The translations under genes were made by a program, and so were the position numbers. The notes under the pieces were generated by a model, which saw only the letters and a list, made by a program, of their open reading frames with translations, was not told the DNA's origin and searched no databases. A stretch of DNA of 64,000 nt from Halichondria panicea. Its lineage: Eukaryota > Porifera > Demospongiae > Suberitida > Halichondriidae. The stretch covers positions 206,501 to 270,500 of the forward strand of contig NC_087385.1 of assembly GCF_963675165.1 (NCBI RefSeq). Reading direction: 5' to 3'. The first letter of the stretch is position 1; every line of letters begins with the position of its first letter. Of the stretch, positions 39,310 through 51,600 are shown one piece after another.

Positions 39310-40541
39310 CATAGATTGAACAGTAAGAGGGATTGGAAACGACCATGCAGGCCCTTCTGTGTAAACCGGTGAAACACTCCGCGTTATGATTTTGCGCTTG
39401 CTTAGTTTTACCGTACTCCGGTTGTATTTCAACTGTTTCTAGCTCTCCTATCCACTAGCGATCACTCAGGGGCTGGGAGGTACTCTAGAGAAGAAAGTTT
39501 ACACCACTGACTAAGTCCGTTGTCTTTTACTCCGTTTTTAATTTTGTTGAGTTTAGCTTACTCCATGTCAACTTTTCTCTTTCCCTGCTGTGAAGCGGAA
39601 ACTTGACTTGGTTATTATGTATCTAAGTGCTATATAGAATGGCTTCATGCTATGGATAAGCTGTACTGTTCATAAACGTTTGCGGTATATAGTCTTTCAA
39701 ACTGCTTTAGTATACTTTTAGACACACCACGGGCCTTGACTTCCCACGACTTCATAGTAGTAAGGGCTATTCCTTCTTGTATAGCATTTACTATGCCTCG
39801 GTGCACATGCGCAAGCGAGGGATACGGTAGTGTGTTTGTGTGTCTGTCTGTGTAGACTGCTACAGCTGCTCAAGGATCAATGAAGTGCAAGTAAGAGTTT
39901 CTATAGGCTTCTAGTCATGTTTTCAATTTGTGGATTTGCAAAATAATGCTTTGTTCTCGAGTTATGCCTAGTTTTGCTTACTTGGAATGCCATTGCAGCT
40001 TTTTCAGAAGAGCACGTAGCCAAACTTGTTTACCGAGTGTTACTACTCTACTTAGTAGTTAGCTCTGCACTAGAACGCTAGCTATTGGTAGCTGCAAGAG
40101 TGAGAAGAGAGCTGCAAGGTTCTGCTGATGGCAGCCATTAATTTAGACTTGAACTTTTGACATCAATGGTTTTTAACAACAATCATGGTTGATAATTACT
40201 CACTCTTGCAGCAAATTTATTACGCAAAAATGTTCATCATGTGTATATAAATTAGCTATTAGTAGCTTTATGTTATATAGCTTTGGCATCTCCACCGAGG
40301 CATCAGCACCTGCGGTGCTTTCATTTGTTTAGTGATAGTGGCTGAGTTGCTTAGTCGACCTTTTAGAGCTAGATTTTCTTTACTTTTTAATAATCGTGAT
40401 CAATTTCACCATTTCTATGTACAGCACGTTGTATGGCAGTCAAGACAGGATTAATCCTTTGTAGTTTTAGCCACGCCCTATAACCCGGAGTGTTTCATGC
40501 AAACATTTTCGTTTCCAATCCCTCCTACTGTTCTATCTATG
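39310..40541. mobile_element. Non-autonomous TIR element E1 with 7-bp target duplication
   Basis: Left end catagattgaacagtaagag and right end complement catagatagaacagtaggag both continue into ggattggaaacg, giving inverted ends of about 35 bp. GTTCAAC flanks both sides (39303-39309 and 40542-40548). D4 at about 61190 has a single gttcaacc in the same intron context: an empty site. The inside (1.2 kb) has no transposase-like frame but contains a copy of the repeat described at 53157. Confidence 0.85.
39795..40135. repeat. Interspersed repeat copy inside E1
   Basis: Shares with 53157-53545 the stretches 'gagggatacggta', 'ttctataggcttctag' and 'gctttgttctcgagttatg', and ends in 'gctgcaagag'-type sequence. 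A diverged third copy is in HAUS4 intron 3. Confidence 0.7.
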
Positions 40542-41607
40542 GTTCAACCCATTTTCGACCAATACCATGATTAAACCAAAGATGGTACTAGTCACGTGAT
40601 GTTAGCCTATAATTATAATATGTTTCCTACGTGTTACATTATTATTTAACCTCTGAACTCGTGTGAACTAAACACTTTATGTCTTGTCTCTTCAGAACAC
40701 TGCTGGTGACGACCATAGTGACAAGGTAAGTACAACTGCTCACAAATGTGTGGTAATCTACTCTCTAGACTGCAAGCACTGTAGAATGGCAGCTCTATCC
40801 ACACATTGTAAGACCTGTGTACCCTGTAATGTTACTATCACCTAATCTCAATTGTTGCGATCATAAACGTGAGGGGGGTTGTAGTTGAACATCTGTTAAC
40901 AGCCACTACTTTCCTACCGTTGATCCAATGTCAAAAATTGTATGATTTTCTGAAAGCTTAGAAAGAGGCCTTTTAAATGATCTATCCAAAATTTAGATGG
41001 GGCAATAATTTGTCATTTTTTGGCCTTGGACTATGGGCTATTATCCATGGTGTGGTCAAATTGGCAAATACTTTTATTTTCACATCTTGCAGCAGCTGGA
41101 TCACATCGACTACAGGAGAGTCGACTGTGACCTGTTTGTGGAGAAGAGCATCAGTTTAAGAGAGGCCTTGTGTGGCTTCACTTGCACTCTGTACCCCTTG
41201 GACGGGAGGAACATGGGTGTGTCCAGGTCACCAGGAGCAGTGTTGTCACCAGGTGAGTAGGTGGCTGGTAGGAGGAGGATTGTGTATAGGGCTGCCTTTG
41301 AGAGGAGTGTACATACAAGCTATTATAGTGTGTCCCAGCCTTACAAGCTGAGGGGACATGTGTTAGGGTTAGGTACCTTAGGACTTTTCATCTGGCGGCT
41401 TTAACAAGACTTGGGCTATTTATAATCAAGGCGACACCCTTGTTATTATCCATGAGAACCAAAGCAACTGAATTGAAAGTGATAGCTAAGAATACCAGTG
41501 TGAAGGAGGGAGGTTCATTGAGGTGTACTGGCATGGCTGTCTTATATATAGTGACATCCTTCTTGTTCTTCAATACACTGTAGAGGTGGTGTGGCCAAAT
41601 TGGCAAA

Positions 41608-41806
41608 TACCATATAGCGGATATTTCGAGGGTATAAATGTTCGTGGTTTTTGCTGATCAAGCATCTACCGCGAACATTTATTCCCACGAATTTAATATC
41701 GCACACATACACGCTGCAGAAATACTGCTATTCTGAATTCCCGAAAACCTTTCTAACGGTCAATCCGCAAAAGTGTATACCCTCGAAATATACCCGCTAT
41801 ACGGTA
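41608..41806. mobile_element. MITE-like element with ACCGTATAGCG inverted ends, copy 2
   Basis: About 199 bp, nearly identical to 33663-33861 and at the homologous place in the DNAJA intron, so duplicated together with it. One base of the left end has changed (taccatatagcgg). Confidence 0.75.
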
Positions 41807-42120
41807 GTTTTATCACTCAAATATTAAATTTGATGATGTCATTTTAGAGAAGAAGCTCTTTCAGATGCTTAATTCCCGAATTTGGAACGGGTCATAATTA
41901 GGGTTAGGTATAGGACTTTTGATCTTGTTATTTCTATTTTCACTTCATGTATTTATAGTCTTGTGGTCATGTGCAATACTAACAGTGGTTGTGTTGTGTG
42001 GGCAGTATTGTACGTAGGTACATGTACAGTTGCTAAAAAGCTACGAAAACTCTGCCAATCTAATTACAACATACTGAAAGTAGTATCAATTGAGTTTACA
42101 ATGTGTGTGTACATGTACAG

Positions 42121-42181
<61 letters not shown>

Positions 42182-42554
42182 GGTGTGTGTGTGTGTGTGT
42201 GTCCAGGGTCTGGAGGGTGAGGGGATGCCAGTGTTCAGGAGGCCTCATGTCAAGCTAGGGCAACCTCTATGTTCAGTTCACCATCCAATTCCCTGACTCT
42301 GGTTTCCTGGAGGAGAGTCAACTAAAGGTATGCAGTGGCTATAATCATGTGATATGTGTGTGCAGTGTAGGCAGCCTCTCAATACACAGGCCTCCACTGT
42401 ATAAATGCAATATCTTTATGCTGTACCACCTTGTCTTCTATAATTAAGGTGTCTTTGTGAAGTAGTTGGTATACTGATCCAATACACAGGCCCCCACTGT
42501 ATAGCAATGTACTCTACCCCCCCCCCACACACACACACCACCCACACACACACA

Positions 42555-42607
<53 letters not shown>

Positions 42608-43224
42608 ACACACACACAGGAGTTGGAGTGTCTCTTACCCACAGGACCTGACCCACCAGCACTGGACCCAGAGGCAGAGGAAGTGGATATGATAGAGAGT
42701 GAGGGGACGAGGGGAGTGGGCGGGGCACAAAGGGGTGGAGCTATATACGATGAAGATGAGGAGGATGAAGGAGTGGGCGGGGCACAGAGGGTGGGCTGCT
42801 CTCAACAATGACACTCTTAGGAACTCTATATTCACCGCTTTGTTTGTATTTATGGACTGGTTTTGTGGTTACTGCTATTGTTCTAATTATGTGAATAACG
42901 TTTGCCCATACCACTCATCATAATTATTGTGAACGGTAATATTGATTAGCATGAGACTGAGATAAAGTCAATAGTAATCATCATAATAGGAGAGTGCAAA
43001 CACACACTACAAAAGCCAAAGCTAAAAATATAATTCTAGTAATTAAAAATCAATATTAATTCAAGAAGCTAGCTACTAGATAATTATAAGTGTTGACATT
43101 GTTCAAACAATTAGTGTGTCATATAACACAGAGTCCCACAATTGGGTATTAATTATCAACTACAACCTAAAAAAAAGGAAGCTATACTATAGATAAGTGT
43201 TCACCGTATATACATTGTTCATAG

Positions 43225-46200
43225 TTAAAAGGGTGCTATTTTGTTCAGTTCCACCATCACCTGTGCCATGCTGGGTCGATGGCTGGGCTCTCTCTTAGTG
43301 CAGTGGAGTATCAGCTCACACATAACAGGTTGCTCTCTCTGTACTTGGAGAATTATGTCTCGATAATGTTCAGCACTTGGGAATCGACTAGCGGTCACCT
43401 CACAGAGGACAATACCGTAGCTGTACACATCGATCTTGACAGACTGTCTCAGAGGTGGAGTGAGAGGATCAAAGGCTTGAGGGATGACTTCAGGAGGGGA
43501 GTAGATTATGGCCCCCTCTCCCATTGTATGAGCATGCTGCAGGAAGTTGGCTGAGCCCAGGTCAGAGACCTTCCCCTTCCACTGGTGGTTGGGCATTCGC
43601 TGGAGGAGGACGTTGGGAGCACTCACATCACGGTGGATGATGGGATCGTAGCGCTGGTGCAGGTAGTTCAGAGCGAGGGCAATGTCCATGAAGATCGAGA
43701 GGCGGTTTCCTGGGTCCAGTTGATTCTCTTCGTACGCTTGTCGGAGATTCATGTCCAGAAGCTCGGTGATGATGAGAGGAGGGGACTGGTCAAACACTGC
43801 CCCAATGAACTGCACCAGGTTGGGGTGTCGTACTTCAGCCAAGAGCCTCATTTCTCTCTGGAGTCTCTCCAGATTGCGTGGGTTGACAATGGCAGCAAAG
43901 AGTCGCTTGACGGCCACCGTCACTGTTCCCTCCAGCACCTCCCCCCATCCTCCAGTGCCAATCGTTCTCATCGTGATCACTCTGTTGGCCGGAATCCTCC
44001 ACACCTCTGTGTTGTGTGCTGCCAACTCTTTCGTCTTGCCTTCTAACTCCCTCTCTAGAGCTGTGATTCGAGCAGACAGGTCAGCTTCTCTTCTGTTGGC
44101 CTCAGCCAATTCTCGATCTTTCACTTGTAAAAGTAATTGTGTAGCTTGCTCTCTTTGCTCTGCCAGCTGTGCTCTTTCCTCCGCATCTCCGTGACGATGG
44201 TTGGCCTCGGTCAATTCTCTAGCTTGTGTAGCTAATTCTCGATCTTTCTCTTGCAACTGTAGTTGGTGGTGACGTTGAGTGTCGTGCTCTCTCTGCTCTG
44301 CTGCTCGTAACTGTTGTTCCAGAGCCCTCACCCGGTCTTGAGAGGAGTGGTCGCTGGTCTCACTGACTGATGAGGCACGAGCAGTTGCTTGTCTGATCCT
44401 CTTCTCACTCAGTCGCTGGGCAGAGCCTCTAGTGTCGTTGTGGGCCACATCCACGAGAGCCCACTTCCCAGCCGAGGGTCCAGCAACAGACGCTGAGGGT
44501 CCAGTCAACTCTATAGGGGGGATTAAGGAACAAATGTAACAGTATATGCATTCAGAGTCATTGACACATGTATTGTGTGTACTTGTCTATCAGACAACAG
44601 TTGCCATGGCTACATGTACTAGTAGATGCTCACCAAATCTCAGTATGGTGGTCTCAGCAATGGCATCTCCCCCCCACTTCCGCTGGCCTCCAAACACGAG
44701 GACCTCAGTGAGTCCTGGTCCCAGACTGGTGGCAGTGATGGAGTGGTAGCAACGTGGTGTCATTGACTCAGGAGGTGTCACCTGGAGGCACAACAAATAA
44801 TGCTCTGATAAATAAATGTTGAGTGTACAGTAGTACTGTGTATTCTGAACAGATCATCAGATAATCCATGTACTGTATGAAATAAATATAACATTACAAC
44901 ACGAGGAATCTCAAGGCTATGTGTTTTATATTACAGTGACCCTTTACCAAATTATGCCTCGAGGCTACGCGACCGTGTACGGAAGGGACTGTATGACTTT
45001 TATTACACGCTTGTAACCTTGACAACGTGATATAATACAGTAAAGGTGTGTGTACATAGCACAAGTATTTAACATCCTCCTAGACTTAATTCAGAGTTAT
45101 TTACTCTTGTAAATGAACGTCTCGTATCTCTTTATTACGTCCATTTATTACACGTACACTAACAGTTCATAATAAGACAAGACTCACCTCTGCCCACTGG
45201 ACAGTGTCTACATCCAGTATCCACATGTCCCCCAGTGTCTTATCATTATCCCCTCCGTACACCAGTAGTTGAGGGTGGTCCTGGCCATAGTTGAGACAAC
45301 AGGCAGCATGGCCTTCCCTCTCCACTGGCCATGGCTCTCCCTGTACTGGCTTCACCTTAGTGACCTCCTACATACAGTGAACACACAGTATTGTGCATTT
45401 CAATGTGGCAGTACTAATTCCAACTCACCATGGTCCTGAAGTCAAACAGGTAGACTTCATTGACCCTAACATAGCCAAATTGAAACCCTCCAAAGAGGAC
45501 TGCCCTGTGCTGGTCCACCATAGTGAAGGTGAAGCCACTACAGGGAGGAGGTCTCTCTCCTCTGAGCTCAGGGGACGACCAGGCACCTGGAAGTTGGGGT
45601 GGGGCAATTTAGAGAATGGTACAATGTTACATCATCCTTATAACATTGATTGATATGAAAGTGAACATGGTTTCCTATGTGAGTGAGGGTGGGACTCCGC
45701 CCACCAGTAGCTAGATACCCTATAAGTGTATGCAATGAAAACATACAGCGAATATGCACGTTGACAAAAGTTACCATTTTGTGTGTCAAAGAAATGAAAC
45801 TCGTTTGTCTTTCCCCTTCCATCAGGGTGTCCAGTCTTGGTGAATGTTGATCCTGGTTGTGTGGTGCCCTCCATACTGACGCCTCCAAAGCAGCACAGAG
45901 TTCTCTCATTCACACGGACAAGTCCACAGTAAGCCTTTTTCATAGGCTGACTACCAGAGGTTTGAACGTTGGTCCACTGGAGAGTGTCCAGATCAAGCTT
46001 GCTCATGTCATTAGAGTAAGAAGACCCATCCCAACCACCAAAGGTGTACAGGCAACGACCTACACAAACAGAGCAACCACCATGCTCTCCAGGGGGTAGA
46101 GGTCCAGTGGTGGGCAAGAGGCTCCACAGCTCAGTGCTTGGATCATACACAGCAATGATGTTAGACCCCAGTCCTGGACCAAGCCCCCTCCACATGTAAT

Positions 46201-46291
46201 GGTGTCCATCAACTGCAGAGAAATGACAATAACGAGGTGATGGTTCAACTGGTGGTAGACGACCAAGAAAGGAGCGAACAGCTTTCAACAT
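43225..46291 (-). CDS. KCK copy K3: Kelch / coiled-coil / TKL-like kinase, intact
   Basis: Exons in transcript order: 45775-46291, 45429-45586, 45188-45367, 44634-44781, 43225-44510, all phases compatible (about 762 residues). The exon carrying coiled coil and kinase is exactly as long as in K1 (1286 nt), and indels in the Kelch exons are all multiples of three. Catalytic elements are as in K1: GTGGWGEV, VAVKRL, HRDVSAPNV, SDLGS. Differences from K1 cluster in the Kelch blade tips ('GGQRKWGGDAIAE' against 'GGCRKWLGDTIAE') and one C-lobe patch ('REQPVMCELI' against 'RQRPAVYELI'). ZFAND1 copy 2 lies 213 bp upstream on the same strand. Confidence 0.88.
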
Positions 46292-46504
46292 TGTCTGCAG
46301 GAGTAAGGACAGTGAGCAATATACATACACACATTGGCTATCTAGACACTGATATACAGATGACATGTATCATACACACTTCTCTTATGTACACACTTCT
46401 CTAGCTAGTATCTCTGAACTCACCTCATGGAAGACACTTCCTGTAATGTCAGCAGCCCCACCCACTTTCACAAACTTCACATAATAAAAATTTATTGGAT
46501 ATCA

Positions 46505-48084
46505 TTAGCATTCATATTCTAGTGTAAGTGTAGTTCCCATGGTGATGACAGTGTGTATAAGGTCCTGTAGCTTATCAGACATGCCCAGTACTGCACCCTC
46601 ACAATACAGACACAGCTTCTGTAGAGGAGCCACTCAAACAGTTAGTGTATTAGTGGTCTCACTTACTTGAGCATGTGCTTTGTGATTGTCGTTCTTTAGT
46701 TTGAATCTCTGAGCAATATAATCGACCGTCCGTCCAACACACCACTCCTATTCATTGTGTGTATTAGGTTCATGTACTTTGTTATGACATGTAATATAAT
46801 AATCGTATAATACAGTGGAACTTACCAACCATCCTGCAGAAAGACCAACAGCAGATATAAATAAAAGGTCAAGTACCCAGTACAAAACAACCCCTCAACA
46901 AAGGACACCACTGTATAATGGCCAATATCTTATCCCCCAATGTTACAAGGTTCCACTGTATGGTATGGTATGCATTATACACTCCAGTGCATAAAGTGTT
47001 TCCCCGGGCGGTCACCTTGGAGACAAACATGGAGGTGTTAGGGAGTCCACTAGTCCTTGGCAGCTCCACTTCAAAATACACTCTTTCCACCTACAAAAGG
47101 GAGCACAATTCTCCAGTGAATACTGAGCATAATGCAGTAGTGAATAAGCAGCCACTTAACAGGACGATGGTCCAAGCTCTACCTAACCTCCCCAGCAACC
47201 ACTCCACTGCATACCTGTGGTATGGAGTCCAGACCAACTGCTCTCATTTTTAACTTCATCAAAGCAACTTTTCCACTCGTGTGTTTGGATGAACTGCCAC
47301 CTTTCACCCCACCTGGCCAGTCAAAGAGTGCACACACATTGTTCAATAGTACACAGAATGTAGACATCCTATGAAGCGTGTACAAGTAGACTCAACAGTT
47401 AAAGTAGCTGAGATTAAGAGTGGTAGGGAACTAGAATAAAGAATGGAGTACTAAATTGCTCATTATTACAGGCTCAGTGTTGAGTACACCACACTGTTTG
47501 CATGCTCACTTGTTCCAGTTGCTTTGGCAGGTTGTCCCAGTGGCCTCCCCCTCACGGTCCTAGTAGAGTGTTGCTCGGCTACTATCAGTGCAGGGCAGCT
47601 GTGGTCCTCCTGGTGTCTGTGCTGGATGCAATACGACTGCTCACAAGACTCACACAGCACACTAGTCACATGACGCTTCTTGCACGAGGGGAGGGAACAG
47701 TGGAAGAGAAACTATGGACACACGTTCAGTGCATGCCGGGGAGGGAGATGTATAATTACATTATTATGAGTTTGTCATCTAATTGTGTAAATGATTACCT
47801 CTTGTTTCTCAGGCAATGTGGATATAATATTTGTGTCGATGTGCTCACAGTTGTGAGAGGAGGGGACTCGATGATATTTACTGTGACAAAACCAACAAAT
47901 ATGTAAATCGTAAAATGGTAGCTAGATCTCTACTTACCAAAATGTTTGATGACAGAGGTCGCACACAAATGGAAGGAAATCTGAAAATGAGTAGTTAATT
48001 TATACACAAAAAAACATTATTAATTTGCATACCTAATCTGTTGCATTGAGGGAAAAAACAGTGTTCCCCAACATCAACTTCCAT
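46505..48084 (-). CDS. ZFAND1: ZFAND1 copy 2
   Basis: Exons: 48033-48084, 47938-47980, 47799-47880, 47510-47711, 47215-47312, 47016-47090, 46667-46747, 46505-46618. Same layout as copy 1, displaced by about 17.74 kb, and open throughout (248 residues). The stop arises one codon earlier (TGC TAA against TGC AAA TGA). Few substitutions separate the copies, for example 'EQHSTRTV' against 'EQYSTTTV' after the second AN1 finger. Both copies look functional, which implies a recent gene duplication. Confidence 0.92.
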
Positions 48085-48695
48085 TCTCAGTCTCTTGTTG
48101 CGACATCATAAACGTCATCAACCGCATATTTTTAATGGGCAATCTTAGCTCCACCCACACAATTTGTGAGTCATGATAAGCTAATGAAGAAACCTTTGAT
48201 CTCTGCAAAGTGATAAACAGTTCATGAATTTTGTGCCTCAAGAGTTGTCTACCCAAATAGGGCTGTCTGGTCAAGCTAGCTCTGAGACTATCTGCCTGTT
48301 TAGGTAACAATAATAAACTATTAACAGTTATAACAAGTGTACAACCAGCTAGCTACGTGTGTTCACCTACTGTGCAGAATTGTGTGTTGTGCATGAGAGC
48401 CTTGTATCTAGATACTATAGCCTCAACTATACAGTTACTATAGAGCTGCACACACGACATGAATCAAGAGTCTATTGCTATTAAGTACAGATAACTAGGT
48501 CTCCCAAAGATGATGAATTGGTGAGACTGTGTGTTGTGGTTAAATTCCAAGGCAAGTGTTAGTCCTAGATTGTACACAGCTAGTCTTGATAGCTCCACTG
48601 CACAATATAGCCGTACTGTTGTGTGTCCTATATAAACTGCATTAACGTATATACCGTTGTCTCTATTACAGGCCTAGTGGCTGACGTATACAGAT
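48085..48695. promoter_or_regulatory. Divergent intergenic region ZFAND1-2 / ZCCHC-like-2
   Basis: 611 bp, almost the same as 30337-30952. No exon seen. Likely shared promoter (inference from head-to-head starts). Confidence 0.45.
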
Positions 48696-51600
48696 ATGAA
48701 GCTATCAGAGATATTGCAAGCGTTTCATGGCCTCGAGGCGTGTGATCGTGTGGACCTCATCTGTCGAATGCTACGTCACTGTCTGGCATTTGAATCTCGA
48801 TTCCTCGGTACCGTATTATTAGACGCCTCTAAAGAGCATTACAAATCGCAAGTGAATAAAATTGAGATACATGCCAACAGAGTGAGCTACTACAAGCCCT
48901 TCCAAGAGTCAGGCCTCTCTCACCAAGTATGTCTCAAACTGTGCAGTTCTCTGTCTGTTGTGCATTCGGATAATCGACCTGTGGCTGAGGTCGTATTCCA
49001 ACTACTCAACGATAAGAAAGTGCTGACGTTTTTTGAGGATTGCAATGAGCTCAAAGTAAGAATGGACACTGTCAGTGTTTCAGTATAATCTCTAACTCCA
49101 TTTGCATGAGGTGTTCATATTCATTATTAGCTAGTGTGGTGGGTATTGCTTCTATAGTGGTTGTTATGTATTACCTAGGATCACTCATGCCACCTACTCA
49201 TTTGCTAAAAGCTCTTACTGTATAGCAAGTAGTGGCAGATGTTTCTGGCCAAGCCACAATATTTGCTGTTTTAGTGGGTTTCAGAATAGCCATGCAGAGT
49301 GGTGACCTGGATTAGGGTGTGTTGATGTGCCTGCAAGGATCTGCGGGTATTTCAATGTTGTACCAACAATCACATACTCACTAACTGTATGCCTGAGCAC
49401 GTCATGACCAGCTAAAGCAATACACAGCTATACAAGTGTGTGTCCAGGTGCATGTACACTGCTCCTAATGGATGGCACATTGTCTGCACTCCAGTTATCA
49501 ACTTGACTCAGTTGACTAGACTAATAGTTAACAGTATTCTCAGTCCAATGCTTATAATACTATATCTATTTGCCCTGTGTCTAGGTGCTGAAGGATTTCC
49601 GACTCCTCTACGTGATGGCTGTGAATCACCCTGCTCTCTCATTCAACCAGCGTCAGCTACTCATGTACACATACCTGCAACGAATGGACCTGCTCTTTAT
49701 AGAGAAGTCAAAGTACTCCTTCTCTGGAAGCTTCTCAGGATCTGTGGAGGTAGGGAATAATATGGTTGTGAGTATATGAGTCCATCTCTCTCTAGAGTGT
49801 TCCCGTGTCCATCTTGATTCCTCTATAAAGCCTCACTGTAGCCACTCATTAGTGCTAGTGTGTCTGTGAGTATTGTAGAGAGCTTTATCACATGTGTACA
49901 TGTATGTAGCATCAAGAGTCCATTAAGAACTCTTCCACTGGAGAATATATAGTGAGCGGTGATTGTCTCAGTTTTGATTTCTGTCATTCCCAGAATATGT
50001 ACACACGTCCTTAGATCCATTGTGCACCTGATTGTTTTCTATTGACTATACTTTATCACTGCAATGCCATCTAGACATTGTGAAAATTCTCTCTAAGAAA
50101 TTAAAGCGTTTTTTAACGGATTATGAAATGAAAAGCAAGTGTCTGTTGTGATACGTATAGTGGCAGTTTGTGCCCAATTCCACTGTTTCAGTAGAAAGTT
50201 GATTTTATGTACTATTCTTTCAGATGACACTCAGCCAGTCAGCATACCTGTGTTGTCTTGCGTTACCCCACACCTCTCATTATTATAGTAGCATGAGGAC
50301 CAACCTTGTTAAGTATATTGTGGCTAGGGGGGCAGGCAAATGCATTGGACCCTGTAAACGATACTGATAACTATATGAAATGGCACTGTCTCTTACTATC
50401 TGCAAGGAACAATTAACGCTTGAAGCTAGTAAACATTATTGCATTTTTGATTGTGAGGCCTGATCAGTGGTTGTGCTCACCTCCTCTGATTGTGTGTAGT
50501 CTGCTAGCAATGGATAATGGTGGGTGTGATTGAATTAGCTACATGAGAACAGTGTCAGTATGTGTCTCTGTAGACTCACTTCATGAATAATTGGTTTCAA
50601 AACTAGATATCCTGAATTCCTATAAGTATATATCCACTTTGTTGCCTTGATTACTAGTAGTAGTATACAAACAGTAATAGCATATAAACGTTTACTGTAT
50701 ACCATTCTTGAGATGGTCTTTCATTGCTAGGAGTTGCTTGTTAGGGTCTTAGTTACCTTGTCAAAGCTGCTCCACTCATACCCACATAGCATGGCTCTAA
50801 CAAGCACTGCATGCGTGGCTCTGTGTTCTGTGTCACTAATTATGTCTCTTTAGATGGTTGGCATTTGTCCAATGACCTAGCCTGATTGTGCGACCTTGTG
50901 GCTCTCCTCTTGTCTCTTGAGAGGCTGACAAAACTTTATTGCCCAATCCATAGCGTCTACATTCCTCACATAGTTGGAGAATCATCCTGAGGTTGCACAC
51001 AATATCTAATTTGTATTATCCACACTTACTCAATACCTAATTACATTAATTGAATCATCCCACACTAGCTCCTGGTTGGGCAAGCAAAAGCTCAACAACA
51101 ACTAGAGCCTTAGTATACATACAGCATATGATTTATACATGTGACTATACGTATTACTGGTAGTAGCTAGTGCATAGCACAGTGTTTACATCCGTTGCTG
51201 CATGGTCACTCTTTTAATCAAATCCCCTCAATTAGTTGCTTCCCCTGACTAGCTGTTTTGAGGCCTGTCAAGAGTCCCACAGAATCCTTACTCTACCACC
51301 AGCAGTGAATCCCCTTCTTGTATGAAAGTATCATAACTTAATAATAATCTAGCCTGTGTAGTACCAGTACCACGTGATTATTTATTGGTATGGGCGCGTG
51401 TTAGTTGGGGGGTGTCCTCCATGTTAGTTTATACCATTCTCAATGTTATTACAAGTCCCAGTCGAGTGTACTGATCCTCTCACCTTCACATTCAGATATA
51501 TATAGGTGTGATATACAAGTGATGAGGAGGAGGGGGGTCAGTATTAATCATCATATCAAACACAAAGTGGTGGTTTTGTAAATGATTATTCAATCTCTCC

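Larger units (their letters stand above)
38877..42811 (+). pseudogene. DNAJA-like copy D2 (zinc finger to C-terminus, partial)
   Basis: Exons read: 38877-39077 with 'MCTDCGGSG', 'GPGMMQQIQSVCTDCGGSGD' and 'CKKCKGKRL' (DnaJ CxxCxGxG repeats), 40696-40725 (30 nt), 41093-41252 ('DLFVEKSISLREALCGF', 'LDGRN'), 42207-42327 ('GEGMPVFRRPH', with 4 extra nt, gtcaagctaggg) and 42620-42811 ending CSQQ, a CaaX-like farnesylation motif as in DNAJA proteins. No J domain is seen. About 45 residues that normally join the zinc fingers to the substrate-binding domain are absent. The 4-nt insertion and missing parts argue for a pseudogene. Intron 1 carries a 1.2-kb TIR element that D4 lacks. Confidence 0.65.

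Noticed and set aside
39310-40541. Autonomous transposon carrying a transposase
   Set aside because: No frame of useful length or transposase motif in E1. It is treated as non-autonomous.
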